Origin: Opitutia bacterium
GTDB lineage: Bacteria > Verrucomicrobiota > Verrucomicrobiia > Opitutales > Opitutaceae
Direction: 5' to 3'
Assembly: GCA_947472765.1 (NCBI GenBank)
Contig: CANJCM010000013.1
Location: 1 to 64,000, forward strand
DNA length: 64,000 nucleotides
In this document: positions 1 through 8,647 of the stretch, in pieces
How the letters are laid out: every line of letters begins with the position of its first letter
How positions within the stretch are numbered: the first letter of the stretch is position 1
Notes under the pieces: model-generated
The model's database searches: none
The model's input: the letters and a program-made list of their open reading frames with translations, nothing else
Told to the model about the DNA's origin: nothing
Translations under genes and position numbers: made by a program

Positions 1-14
1 CGGCTCGGTGACTT

Positions 15-51
15 CAGCGTTCCGCGTTCAACGTTGGGCGTTGAGCGTTGG
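15..51 (+). repeat. GTT-type heptanucleotide repeat, copy 1
   Basis: Five consecutive 7-base units end in GTT (AGCGTT, CGCGTT, AACGTT, GGCGTT, AGCGTT with one variable leading base). A near-identical array lies at 7374-7409. It is non-coding and sits about 225 bases upstream of the first gene. The rest of 1-276 shows no convincing gene. Confidence 0.7.
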
Positions 52-276
52 CTCGCTGCGCCCGGCCTCCCTCCCCAAAACACTCCGCACCCCCTTCCCA
101 GCCCGCACGTCTGTACGACGAAATCCCCCAAACTTTGCGGTGGATTGTCTGATCATGGATTGCCACCAGCCGGACTAACGTTTCCCCTCAACCCGCTCCC
201 CACCGGTCGTCCCTTCCGCCCGGCGCGTTCCTTCTGCTCCCTGCCCAATCCCGGCAACCGCCCTTTGCTCCGACGT

Positions 277-3072
277 ATGAACTCCTCGCCGTCCCCCCGC
301 TCCTGCACGCGTCTCCTCGTTGCGACGTTCGGTTCCCTCGTTACGCTGGCCGTGCTCTCCACGGCTTCCCTCCGCGCCGCGACGCTCACCGGCGAGGCCG
401 AGGTCCGTGACTTCACCGATCGCCACTGCTCCTCCTGTCACAACGACGTCGACAAGGAAGGCGGCCTCGACCTCACCACGATCGACTACACGCCGTCCGA
501 CCTGAACAACTTCGCCATCTGGGTGAAGATGCACGACCGCGTCCGCAACGGCGAGATGCCCCCGAAAGAGAAGAAGCAGCCCGCGCCCGCCGATGTCTCC
601 TCCTTCGTCAAGAATCTCTCCACCTCGCTGGTCGCCTCCGAGACCGAGATCCTCGCCACCTCCGGCCGCGCCGCCCGCCGCCGCCTCAATCGCACCGAGT
701 ACGAAAACGCGCTCCGCGATTTGTTCACCGCCCCGTGGCTGCAGGTCCAGGGCACGCTCCCCGAGGACGGTGAGTCCGCCCACTACAACAAGGTCAGCAA
801 GGCCCTCGAGGTGTCGTTCGTCCACATGCAGAAGTACGTCGACGCGGCGAACAACGCCATGCGTCAGATCATGACGACGAAGCTGGTCCGCCCGCCGACC
901 AAGACGACGCGCTATTGGGCGCGCGACGCGGTGAGCTTCAGCAGTCAGGACGGCACGCCCGATCGCGGTCGTTTCCCCGTCCTCAATTCCGGACCTGATC
1001 TCCCTGCCGTCACCCGCACCGGCCCGCTGACCGTCGGTGACGCCGACCCGGAACGCCGTGAACAGGAAGCCATGGCCTGGACCGCGAGTCATTTCCAGAT
1101 CGGCAACAACTACCCGTGGGCCTACTTCGCCCCGGTCACCGGCCGCTACAACCTGCGTTTCAAGGCCCAATCGATCTGGGTCGGCCCCAACGGCTCCCGC
1201 GTCAAGGGCGCCGTCCCCGCCGGCGCGCTCTCCGACGAAAAGGCGATCGCCGAAACCTACGTTGCCCCCGAGTGGTACCGGCCGAATCACGCCGATGTCA
1301 GCCGTGGTCGTCGCTCCGAGCCGATCAAGGTCTACACCAAGACCGGCGGACGCGGCGAAGGCTTCTACGGCGAGGTCGGGCGTTTCGACGTCAACCCCGA
1401 CGTGCAGATCTTCGAGTTGAAGAATGTCTGGCTGCCGCAGGGCGGTAACATCGCGACCGATGCCGTGCGTTTCTTCCGCTCGCGCCCGGGCTTCACCGCC
1501 ATCGACGCCTACACGAATCAGTTTGCCCAGCGCGACGGCATGCCCGGCGTGGCTTTCAACTGGATGGATGTCGAAGGACCCATCTATGACGACGCCACCG
1601 ATGCCGGCTACAAGCTGCTCTTCGGTGACCTCCCACTGCAGCGCTCTTCGGCGTCCAAGGGCGGCGTGCTCCTCGAGGTCTACAATCCGCCCGCCGGCCG
1701 CGGCGGCCGTGTCGCCGCCGGCGGTCAGGAAGGCAGCAGCGGCGCTCCCTCCAACCGCGTGCGCGTCGACGTTGAATCGAAGGCTCCCGATCAGGACGCC
1801 GAGCGGCTCCTCCGGAATTTCCTGGCCAAGGCGTATCGTCGTCCGGTGAAGGACAAGGACGTCGCCCTCTTCGTCGGCCTCTTCAAGAAGTGGAACGCCG
1901 AGGGCCTCGGCTTCGCCGGCTCGATGCTCGCCTGCTACCAGGCCGTCCTCGCCTCCCCGGGCTTCATCTATCTCGACGAGAAGCCGGGCCGCCTCGACGA
2001 CTTCGCGCTCGCCGATCGCCTCGCGTTCTTTCTTTGGAATTCCCCGCCCGATGCCGCCCTCCGCGAGCGCGCCGCCAAGGGCGAACTCCATCAGCCGGCC
2101 GTGCTGAAGTCCGAGACGCAGCGCCTGCTTTCCGACCCGAAGTCCCAGCGCTTCGTCAACGCGTTCCTCGACTACTGGCTTGATATCCGCCGCGTCGACG
2201 AAACCTCCCCGGACCTTTCGCTCTACAACGATTACTTCATCGATGACGCCCTGAAGGAGGCGGCGCTCGAGGAGCCCCGCCTCTTCTTCGCCGAACAGGT
2301 GCGCCACAACCTGCCCGCCCGCACGGTCGTCGATTCCGATTTCACCTTCCTCAACGACCGCCTCGCCGAGCACTACAAGATCTACGGCGTCCACGGCGTC
2401 GACATGCGCAAGGTGACGCTCCCCGCCAAGAGCGTGCGCGGCGGTCTCATGACCACCGCCATCGTCCTCAAGGTCACCGCCAACGGCAGCACCACCTCGC
2501 CCGTCCTCCGCGGCAAATGGATCATGGAACGCATCGTCGGCTACGATCTCCCGCTGCCGCCGGCCGCCGTTCCCGCCGTCGAGCCCGATATCCGCGGCGC
2601 CGTCACGATTCGCCAGCAACTCGACAAGCACCGCGCCGACGAGAGCTGCGCGCAGTGCCATCGCAAGATCGACCCGCCCGGCTTCGCGCTCGAGAGCTTC
2701 GACGTCTTCGGCGGCTATCGCACCCGCTACCGTGCCCTCGCCGCCGCCGGCCAGACGCCCGTCACCGGTTTCGGCCACAACGGCTGGCCCCTCGCCTTCT
2801 ACAACGCCCTGCCCGTCGACCCGAGCGGCGCCCTCAACGATGGCCGGGAGTTCAAAGACGTGCGCGACTTCAAGCAGCTCCTCCTGAAGGACGAGGCCCA
2901 AATCGCGCGCAACCTCGTGAAGCAGCTCTCGATCTTCGCCACCGGCGCCCCAGTCCGCTTCAGCGACCGCGCCAGGATCGAGCAGATCCTCGAGAAGGTC
3001 CGCCCGGGCCAATACGGCGTTCGCAACATTGTGGAGGAGATCGTCCAGAGTGACCTCTTCCTGAACAAGTAA
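277..3072 (+). CDS. DUF1592/DUF1588/DUF1585 cytochrome-type secreted protein
   Basis: A 931-residue exported protein of the large PVC-bacterial family built from planctomycete cytochrome-like modules. The ATG at 277 is chosen because it begins a signal peptide (hydrophobic stretch about residues 12-35); an open frame continues upstream but looks non-coding. In order: a cytochrome-like N-terminal domain with CSSCH at 51-55, a DUF1587-like stretch (RRLNRTEYENALRDL), DUF1595/DUF1592 in the centre (YRRPV, DRLAFFLWNSPPD), DUF1588 with a second haem-like motif CAQCH at 791-795, and C-terminal DUF1585. The DUF1552 gene follows 40 bases downstream, the usual partner. The biochemical role of the family is not established; periplasmic or surface polysaccharide-related electron transfer has been proposed. 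Family assignment is firm, function is not. Confidence 0.93.
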   Translation: MNSSPSPRSCTRLLVATFGSLVTLAVLSTASLRAATLTGEAEVRDFTDRHCSSCHNDVDKEGGLDLTTIDYTPSDLNNFAIWVKMHDRVRNGEMPPKEKKQPAPADVSSFVKNLSTSLVASETEILATSGRAARRRLNRTEYENALRDLFTAPWLQVQGTLPEDGESAHYNKVSKALEVSFVHMQKYVDAANNAMRQIMTTKLVRPPTKTTRYWARDAVSFSSQDGTPDRGRFPVLNSGPDLPAVTRTGPLTVGDADPERREQEAMAWTASHFQIGNNYPWAYFAPVTGRYNLRFKAQSIWVGPNGSRVKGAVPAGALSDEKAIAETYVAPEWYRPNHADVSRGRRSEPIKVYTKTGGRGEGFYGEVGRFDVNPDVQIFELKNVWLPQGGNIATDAVRFFRSRPGFTAIDAYTNQFAQRDGMPGVAFNWMDVEGPIYDDATDAGYKLLFGDLPLQRSSASKGGVLLEVYNPPAGRGGRVAAGGQEGSSGAPSNRVRVDVESKAPDQDAERLLRNFLAKAYRRPVKDKDVALFVGLFKKWNAEGLGFAGSMLACYQAVLASPGFIYLDEKPGRLDDFALADRLAFFLWNSPPDAALRERAAKGELHQPAVLKSETQRLLSDPKSQRFVNAFLDYWLDIRRVDETSPDLSLYNDYFIDDALKEAALEEPRLFFAEQVRHNLPARTVVDSDFTFLNDRLAEHYKIYGVHGVDMRKVTLPAKSVRGGLMTTAIVLKVTANGSTTSPVLRGKWIMERIVGYDLPLPPAAVPAVEPDIRGAVTIRQQLDKHRADESCAQCHRKIDPPGFALESFDVFGGYRTRYRALAAAGQTPVTGFGHNGWPLAFYNALPVDPSGALNDGREFKDVRDFKQLLLKDEAQIARNLVKQLSIFATGAPVRFSDRARIEQILEKVRPGQYGVRNIVEEIVQSDLFLNK

Positions 3073-3112
3073 ACCTCCCCGCTTTTCCAAAAACTGCCTC
3101 CGCCCCCCACTC

Positions 3113-4447
3113 ATGAAAAAGACCCCTGCCCAATCCGGTCCGTTCATCTCCACCCGCACGCCGCTTTCCCGCCGCCACTTCCTGCGCGGTACGGGCGTTG
3201 CCCTCTCCCTCCCGCTGCTGAACGTGATGCTGCCCTCGTTCGCCAAGGGGCAGTCCGCGGTTGCCGCCGCGGCCGCCAAGCCGCGCCGGATGTTCGCCGC
3301 GAACACCAACCTCGGCCTGCTCGTGGACCAGTTTGCGCCGAGCGGCGTCGGCCGCGAGTACGTCGCCTCGCCCTACCTCAAGCTGCTCGCCGACCATCGG
3401 AATGAGTTCACGGTCTTCACCGGCGTCTCCCTGCCGTCCGTGAGCAACAGTCACTCGACCGAGGTCTGCTGGCTGACCGGCGCGCCGGGCTCCGGCAGCG
3501 GTTCCTTCAAGAACACCATCTCGCTCGACCAGATGATCGCCGAAAAGCTCGGCATCGAAACCCGCCTCCCCTCCCTCACCCTCGCGGTGAACGGCAACAC
3601 CCCGCTCTCCTACACTCGCAGCGGCGTGGCGATTCCGCCCGAGCAGAGCCCGTCGGCCGTCTTCAAGCAGCTCTTCATTCAGGGCGACCAGGCTGAGGTC
3701 GAGGCGCAGATCCAGCAGCTCGCCGTCGGCCGCAGCATCATGGACACCATCACCGAGCAGGTGAAGGGACTCGAGCGCGACCTCGACGCCACCGACCGTG
3801 ATCGCATCGACCAATATCTCACCAGCGTCCGCGACCTCGAGAACCGGCTGAAGGTCTCGCAGGGCTGGGAGAAGACCCCGAAGCCGACCGTCAAGGTCGC
3901 CGCGCCAAATGACGAGACCAACGCCGCGCGTTTCGTCGAGAAGGTGAAGCAGATGATGGACCTCACCCGGCTTGTTTTCGAGACGGACTCCTCGCGGGCC
4001 GTCACGCTCTTCATCAGCGCCGCCAGTACCCCGGTCGTCGAAAGCCCCGTCGGCGTCGCCATCACCGAGGGTTACCACGGCCTCTCTCACCACGGTAAGT
4101 CGGAGTCGAAGCTCGCGCAGCTCCGCGCACTCGACACGGCCCAGATCAAGGCGCTGAACAACATGCTCACCGGCCTGAAGAGCGTCAGCGAAGGCGGCGA
4201 GCCGCTGCTCGACCGCACGATGGTCCTCTTCGGCTCGAACCTGAGTGACGGTAATTCGCACGTGACGAAGAACCTCCCGGTCATCTTCGCCGGCGGCGGC
4301 TTCAAGCACGGCCAGCACCTCGTGTTCGACCGGGAGCGCAATTACCCGCTCACCAATCTCCACCTCACGATGCTCCATCGCATGGGCATCACGGTCGACA
4401 AGTTCTCCTCCTCCACCGGCACGATGCGCGGCCTGGAAATGACCTGA
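3113..4447 (+). CDS. DUF1552 domain secreted protein
   Basis: A 444-residue DUF1552 protein, the usual genomic partner of DUF1592 proteins in Planctomycetes and Verrucomicrobia. The N-terminus carries a twin-arginine signal (SRRHFLRGTG at about residues 19-28, then a hydrophobic run to SFAKG), so it is probably exported folded. The body shows family features such as MFAANTNLG near the mature N-terminus, SHSTEVCWLTG, FGSNLSDGNSH near residue 370 and a C-terminal GLEMT. It follows the DUF1592 gene by 40 bases and precedes a small exported protein by 25 bases, suggesting one transcript ending at the hairpin at 5183. DUF1552 has a sulfatase-like (DUF1501-like) appearance, but no activity is known. 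Confidence 0.92.
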   Translation: MKKTPAQSGPFISTRTPLSRRHFLRGTGVALSLPLLNVMLPSFAKGQSAVAAAAAKPRRMFAANTNLGLLVDQFAPSGVGREYVASPYLKLLADHRNEFTVFTGVSLPSVSNSHSTEVCWLTGAPGSGSGSFKNTISLDQMIAEKLGIETRLPSLTLAVNGNTPLSYTRSGVAIPPEQSPSAVFKQLFIQGDQAEVEAQIQQLAVGRSIMDTITEQVKGLERDLDATDRDRIDQYLTSVRDLENRLKVSQGWEKTPKPTVKVAAPNDETNAARFVEKVKQMMDLTRLVFETDSSRAVTLFISAASTPVVESPVGVAITEGYHGLSHHGKSESKLAQLRALDTAQIKALNNMLTGLKSVSEGGEPLLDRTMVLFGSNLSDGNSHVTKNLPVIFAGGGFKHGQHLVFDRERNYPLTNLHLTMLHRMGITVDKFSSSTGTMRGLEMT

Positions 4448-4472
4448 GCGCTGACCTCAACCCTTCCCGCTC

Positions 4473-5159
4473 ATGCCTCTCATTTCCCGCCTGCTCGGCT
4501 CCTGTCTCGCCGCCGCGCTCCTCCTCGCCCGTCCCGCGCTGGCCGCTGAGGAAGCCGCGCCCGCCGCTGAAGATCACACTGCCGACTTCAAGGTTCTCAC
4601 CACGGACTTCCAGCGCTTGGACGCGATCTTCGCGACCTTCACGGATCCCGTGCACAAGATTCCGACCTCCGGTTTCATCTACCTGCTCAAGCAGCGGGCC
4701 ACCCTCCTCGGCTGGAAGCCGCCGCAAGGCATGCTGATGGGCGGCGGTGGTGGCCGCGGCGCGGGTGGTGGTGGCGGCATCCCCGGCTACGGTGGCCGCG
4801 GACCGGCCGCGAAAGTCGAATTCGACCAGGTGAAGTACGACGAACTGCGCTACGACATTAACCTCCAGTATCAGCGCATCGCGTCGTATCTCGCACCGCT
4901 GCGCACGGCGCCCCCGTTGAGCGAGCCGACGGTTTCGATCGAACTGCGCAACCTCTCGATCGACCCCGCCAACCCGGCCGAAGTCAAAGCTGCGCTCGCC
5001 ATCCTCGACATGGAGATCAAGCGCGCCTCGACCCGCACGACCTCGCCCGCCGAAGTCGCCCGCCTCGAACGCCTGAAGCAACGCCGCGCCCAACTCGCCC
5101 AGCAATTCACCACCGCCCGCTGGGACGAACTCCTCGCCGAGTTCGCCCCCGCCGAGTGA
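4473..5159 (+). CDS. Exported Gly-rich protein of unknown function
   Basis: A 228-residue protein I do not recognise. The first 25 residues form a clear signal peptide (hydrophobic core AAALLLARPALAAEE). The centre (about residues 88-110) is a glycine-arginine low-complexity insert with runs of GGGG, flanked by two predicted helical segments; the C-terminal third is charged and likely coiled (LERLKQRRAQLAQQF). It is the last gene of the DUF1592/DUF1552 transcript, 25 bases after the previous stop, and a strong terminator follows 23 bases after its own stop. Its place suggests an accessory periplasmic role with the two larger proteins. This is inference from position only. Confidence 0.8.
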   Translation: MPLISRLLGSCLAAALLLARPALAAEEAAPAAEDHTADFKVLTTDFQRLDAIFATFTDPVHKIPTSGFIYLLKQRATLLGWKPPQGMLMGGGGGRGAGGGGGIPGYGGRGPAAKVEFDQVKYDELRYDINLQYQRIASYLAPLRTAPPLSEPTVSIELRNLSIDPANPAEVKAALAILDMEIKRASTRTTSPAEVARLERLKQRRAQLAQQFTTARWDELLAEFAPAE

Positions 5160-5182
5160 TCGGTTTTCACCTCCTCCCCAAG

Positions 5183-5209
5183 AGCGCCGCCGACCGCGGC
5201 GCTTTTTTT
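5183..5209 (+). terminator. Rho-independent terminator of the DUF1592 operon
   Basis: A perfect 8-bp stem AGCGCCGC/GCGGCGCT with a 5-base loop is followed directly by seven T. It lies just after the stop at 5159. Confidence 0.9.
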
Positions 5210-5242
5210 GTGCCCACATCGCAACGTCACGACGCACCTCAA

Positions 5243-5490
5243 TGTAGGGCCGGCGCTCGCCGCCGGGCCTGTTCTCGAATGAGAGCCGCGGCCCGGCGAC
5301 TAGCGCCGGCCTTACACCGATCCGTGGACGTTCCGTCGCACGTTAGGCATCCCTGGACGGTGGGGGCACCGTCCCTCCAGGAATTGCTCTTTGAGAGGAG
5401 CGCGAACGGGAGTCTGACCGATCCGCCTACCCTGGAGGGCGGGTGCCCACACCCGCCGATTTCGTTCCACTGCATCGTTCCGGCTCGAGC
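5243..5490 (+). repeat. Composite hairpin module, copy 1 (REPIN-like)
   Basis: A module of about 250 bases paralogous to 22162-22400. It starts with two 27-base elements in inverted orientation (5243-5269 begins TGTAGGGCCGGCG; 5290-5316 ends CGCCGGCCTTACA), a REPIN-like doublet. A hairpin follows at 5352-5381 (GGACGGTG/CACCGTCC) and another at 5431-5457 (GGAGGGCGGGTG/CACCCGCC). The rest of 5210-5628 shows no convincing gene. Confidence 0.8.
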
Positions 5491-5628
5491 GGGGTGGCGC
5501 GCAGCCGTTCGACATGCTCACGGCCTGACGTTCGCTTAAAATAAAGGCTCTGAGCTAGTCGATGAGCGCCGGGGTGTGTTGCCTTCTCTGCCCCCGCGGG
5601 GCCGGCGCCAGCCGCCGACCTCCACTCG

Positions 5629-5656
5629 AAAATCCAAAATCCAAAATCGAGAATCC
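5629..5656 (+). repeat. ATCCAAA heptad repeat
   Basis: Four heptads (AAAATCC, AAAATCC, AAAATCG, AGAATCC) form a permuted copy of the 31-base element repeated at 58-61 kb. It is AT-rich within GC-rich surroundings and abuts the inverted repeat at 5657. Confidence 0.75.
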
Positions 5657-5696
5657 CATTATTTGCCGCCGCCCCGCCGGTCGCCGGCAAATAATG
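5657..5696 (+). promoter_or_regulatory. Long inverted repeat upstream of purA
   Basis: Perfect 12-base arms CATTATTTGCCG and CGGCAAATAATG enclose 16 GC-rich bases, ending 83 bases before the purA start. It could be a transcript hairpin (leader control) or a repeat-family member. There is no T-run, so it is not a standard terminator. Confidence 0.5.
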
Positions 5697-5779
5697 TTGC
5701 CCTTCCCCCGCCGGTCGCGTTTTCCCTCTTCGGCAACAGGGGTTTTTCCTCCGATTGATTCCGGTTGCCGCACGCAACC

Positions 5780-7330
5780 ATGTCCCTGCTCCCCTTCTCC
5801 AGCCAACTGATCGCTGATGTGGGCATTTCCCTCGGCGACGAGGGCAAAGGCCGGCTCATTCCCGAAGTCGCCGAAGAACTGCGCGGCACCCGCGCCCCCG
5901 TCTCCGTCGTCCTCAAGGTCAATGGCGGCGCCAACTCCGGGCACACCGCGGGCGGCATCAAACTCAACCTCCTCCCCGCCGGCGTCGTGGTCCATGACGC
6001 CGCCTACCTCTGCATCGGCAGCGGCGTCGTCGCCGATCCTCGCAAGGTCTGGTGGGAAACCCGCCCCCTCGAGAAGAAGGGCTACACTGTCCTGAGCCGC
6101 CTGCGGATCGACGAACGCACCCTCGTCTCCGACGTCTCGCACCGGCTGCTCGACCTCGCCTGGGAGGACTACCGCGTCAACGTCCTCGCCGAGGAAGCCC
6201 GCGGCTCCACCGGCCGCGGCATCACGCCGGCGTACCTCGATGAGGTGGGCCAGCAGCAGATCACATTTTCCGACTTTCTCGGCGGCCCGAATTACTTCGC
6301 CCGCAAACTCGCCCAGCGCGCCGACCGCGCCTGCCGCACCATCCAGCATGTCTGCCGCGTCAGCGCAAAAACCTGGAGCGAGTTCTTCGACAAGCTCACG
6401 GCCGCCGAGCTGCGCGCCAACGCCGAGGCGATCGAACTCGGCGTGTTCACCAAGGAGGAGTTCGACTTCACCCGCTTCCGGGGCACGGAGCCATTCACGT
6501 TGAACATCGACGCGCTCACCGCCGCCTACTGGCAGGCCGGCACCGCGCTCGCTGCGCAGATCGGCGAAGTCCGCGAACTGATCCTCCGCGAAGTCGCCGC
6601 GGGCCACACCATCATCGGCGAATTCGGCCAGGCCTACTGGCTCGACAAGCGCCACGGCTTCTCGCCCAACGTCACCGCCTCGCACACCTACACGCCCGAG
6701 TTTTTCGAGAGCGCCGGGATTCCGGTGCAGCGGATCCACACCTTCGGCGTCGGCAAGGCCTACGACACGAAGGTCGGCACGCACACGTTTCTCACGCAGA
6801 TGGACGACGCCCATCCGCTCACCGGCATCCTCAAGCAACTCGAGTTCGGCACGAGCACCGGCCGCCAGCGGATGGTGGGCTGGTACGACGCCGTCGAGAA
6901 GGGCGACGTCCTCCGCTACGGTGGCTTCCAGGACGTGATGCTCAACAAGCTCGACGCCCTCACCCACAGCGGCGCGTGGCGCGGCGAACTGCAGATTTGC
7001 GTGGCCTACGCCGGCCCGGATGGGCGCCGCTACCACCACGTGCCCCGCAATGAAGCCGTGCGGAAATCGCTCCGTCCCGTCTACACGCAGCACCCCGGCT
7101 GGACCGCGGACATTTCCGGCGTGCGGAAATTCGCCGACCTGCCCGTCGAAGCGCAGCGTTACGTCGCCGCGATGGTGAAGAGCATGCTGGATGTCGCGTA
7201 CGAAGGCGGCACCTGGCCCGCCGCCGACAAGCTTCCGAATCTTCGCTACCTCGGCGTCGGCCCGCTCCCCTCGCAGATCATCAAAGACGTCCCCGCGACG
7301 ACCGACCTGATCCGCCTCGCTCCCGTCTGA
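5780..7330 (+). CDS. purA: Adenylosuccinate synthetase, long divergent form
   Basis: Predicted to join IMP and aspartate using GTP to make adenylosuccinate, the first committed step to AMP. The ATG at 5780 is preferred over an in-frame TTG at 5765. Family landmarks are present: the GTP/catalytic loop GDEGKG at residues 19-24 with catalytic Asp20, GHT with His55 (in NSGHT, usually NAGHT), [11 protein letters not shown] (usually GRGIGPAYEDK), and [13 protein letters not shown] for the IMP/aspartate site. The protein has 516 residues against about 430 usually, with extra sequence spread through the C-terminal half. Retention of Asp20 argues against the phage PurZ variant. The gene stands alone, downstream of a repeat-rich leader. 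Confidence 0.85.
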   Translation: MSLLPFSSQLIADVGISLGDEGKGRLIPEVAEELRGTRAPVSVVLKVNGGANSGHTAGGIKLNLLPAGVVVHDAAYLCIGSGVVADPRKVWWETRPLEKKGYTVLSRLRIDERTLVSDVSHRLLDLAWEDYRVNVLAEEARGSTGRGITPAYLDEVGQQQITFSDFLGGPNYFARKLAQRADRACRTIQHVCRVSAKTWSEFFDKLTAAELRANAEAIELGVFTKEEFDFTRFRGTEPFTLNIDALTAAYWQAGTALAAQIGEVRELILREVAAGHTIIGEFGQAYWLDKRHGFSPNVTASHTYTPEFFESAGIPVQRIHTFGVGKAYDTKVGTHTFLTQMDDAHPLTGILKQLEFGTSTGRQRMVGWYDAVEKGDVLRYGGFQDVMLNKLDALTHSGAWRGELQICVAYAGPDGRRYHHVPRNEAVRKSLRPVYTQHPGWTADISGVRKFADLPVEAQRYVAAMVKSMLDVAYEGGTWPAADKLPNLRYLGVGPLPSQIIKDVPATTDLIRLAPV

Positions 7331-7373
7331 CGCCGCCGCTTGCCGCAGCCCTGAACGCACGAGCCTAAAACTT

Positions 7374-7409
7374 GAGCGTTCCGCGTTAAACGTTCGGCGT
7401 TGAACGTTG
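7374..7409 (+). repeat. GTT-type heptanucleotide repeat, copy 2
   Basis: Five heptads ending in GTT (AGCGTT, CGCGTT, AACGTT, GGCGTT, AACGTT), nearly identical to the array at 15-51. It lies 43 bases after the purA stop. Confidence 0.7.
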
Positions 7410-7440
7410 TCCGGGTTCGATCACCCACCGCGAAATTCCT

Positions 7441-7472
7441 TCCCTGGAGGGCCGGTGCCCTCACCGGCCACG
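7441..7472 (+). repeat. GGAGGG hairpin element
   Basis: Perfect arms GGCCGGTG/CACCGGCC (7450-7469) preceded by CCTGGA, the same type of element as 5431-5457 and 22342-22372. Confidence 0.65.
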
Positions 7473-7505
7473 GTGCATTCCTCCGAGCATTTTGGGCCGC
7501 CGGCA

Positions 7506-7538
7506 TTGAACCCCAAACTCCAAACGCCAAACTCCGCC
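7506..7538 (+). repeat. AACTCC-type heptad repeat
   Basis: Heptads of AAACTCC type, beginning GAACCCCAAACTCCAAA. The same 17 bases, apart from the last few, also occur in the insertion inside hemL at 52816-52851. Confidence 0.65.
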
Positions 7539-7574
7539 CCCTCAGACAGGCGCGCACGACGTCTGCCGTAAGAC

Positions 7575-7619
7575 CCTTCGTAGGGGCGCACCTCGTGTGC
7601 GCCCGGCTTGCGCTTCGAA
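7575..7619 (+). repeat. REP-like palindrome (TTCGTAGGGGCG type)
   Basis: Inverted arms GGGCGCAC/GTGCGCCC (7584-7604) in a longer element starting TTCGTAGGGGCG. A related copy in opposite orientation lies at 9216-9262. The remaining DNA between purA and vapB (7331-7809) holds only these repeats. Confidence 0.65.
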
Positions 7620-7809
7620 ATTCCCGCAGCCCTCGTCCGCGCCGGTTCCCCGGCTCGGACGTTGTCCTCGCGCTGTGGCCCTCGGCCAGCCGGAGCCGCC
7701 CAAAAAGGGATCATCAGTTGTTTGACGAGCCGCGGGCGAAGCTTCTGGCAGAACTTGCTGAGACGCAGGCCGCTTGACCCGGGGACCGGGGTAGATACCA
7801 AATATAGCT

Positions 7810-8064
7810 ATGACGACCGCCAAAATCTTTCAGCACGGAGGCAGTCAGGCTGTCCGCCTGCCGCGGGCCTTCCGCTTCGAGGGCACTGAGGTGCGGATCG
7901 AGAAACAGGGTGACGATGTCCTGCTCAAACCAATGCCGGCGCAGAAATTCCGGTCGTTCACCGAGATCGCCCGCCACCTCGCGGAGAAGTTTCCCGACCC
8001 CGCCGATTTTCCGACACCCCCGCCCCGGCCCAGAAAACACGAGCGCGCGATTCCCTCATTTTGA
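7810..8064 (+). CDS. vapB: VapB-type antitoxin (AbrB/SpoVT fold)
   Basis: An 84-residue antitoxin. Residues 1-50 match the swapped-hairpin AbrB/MazE DNA-binding fold of VapB proteins ([21 protein letters not shown], then a basic and hydrophobic strand pair). The C-terminal 30 residues are proline-rich and would thread into the toxin. The stop codon overlaps the TTG start of the PIN gene by four bases, so the pair is translationally coupled. A short palindrome (TATAGCTA) lies just before the start and could be part of the autoregulatory operator. Pairing with the PIN protein makes the call secure. Confidence 0.9.
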   Translation: MTTAKIFQHGGSQAVRLPRAFRFEGTEVRIEKQGDDVLLKPMPAQKFRSFTEIARHLAEKFPDPADFPTPPPRPRKHERAIPSF

Positions 8065-8471
8065 TCCCGCGCCTCGTGAAGCCGTCGTTTCTCCTCGATT
8101 CCAGCGCGTGCATTCCTGTGCTGCGCAACCAGGCCGGTCTCGGGAAATTGCCGGATCCTGCGCTCACCGGAGTCTCCGTCATTGTCGCCGCCGAACTCTG
8201 GACCGGAGTGAAGAAAAATCTCGCCACGCATCCCCAGCAGGCAAAGCGGCTCGAAGCTTTCCTCAGCTTCTTCCGGCTCGCGGACTTCACGCTCGACGCC
8301 GCGCTCCACTATGCCGATATCCGCGCCACCCTCGAAACCGCGGGCACCCCCATCGGCCCGCTCGATCTCCTGATTGCGGCCCAAGCCCGCAGCCTCGGCG
8401 CGACGCTCGTGACCGCCAACGTCGGCGAATTCAAACGTGTCAAAGGCCTGAAAGTCCTCGTCTGGAAGTGA
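8061..8471 (+). CDS. vapC: VapC-type PIN domain ribonuclease toxin
   Basis: A 136-residue PIN-domain toxin, by family a Mg-dependent RNase acting on tRNA or rRNA when its antitoxin is degraded. Acidic positions typical of the active site are visible: Asp in FLLDSSACI near the N-terminus, Glu in AAELW, and Asp in GPLDLLIAA. The distal [11 protein letters not shown] segment has Asn where Asp is common, seen in many active VapCs. The TTG at 8061 gives a four-base overlap with vapB; a GTG at 8076 is the alternative start and would still keep the whole PIN fold. Confidence 0.88.
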   Translation: MIPRLVKPSFLLDSSACIPVLRNQAGLGKLPDPALTGVSVIVAAELWTGVKKNLATHPQQAKRLEAFLSFFRLADFTLDAALHYADIRATLETAGTPIGPLDLLIAAQARSLGATLVTANVGEFKRVKGLKVLVWK

Positions 8472-8647
8472 ATCCCGTTCGCCATCCGGACTCACTTCTC
8501 GCAACCAGCCGGCCAAAACCGCAGCGACCTCCTTCGCGGACACTTCGCTTCTCGACGTCTGCTCATTTAACTCGGCGGTTCGAATCGCCGCGCTCTCACT
8601 GCACTTCGTCCATCCGACCACGGATGGTTTCTTAATACTTCCTTCTC

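Noticed and set aside
175-3309. A very long open frame (over 1000 codons) antisense to the DUF1592 gene
   Set aside because: It is a shadow of strong third-position GC bias; its translation is low-complexity and shows no domains, while the plus strand has clear motifs.
5780-7330. PurZ-type (2-aminoadenine) synthetase
   Set aside because: The catalytic aspartate in GDEGKG is retained, whereas known PurZ proteins have it replaced; no other Z-genome genes are present.
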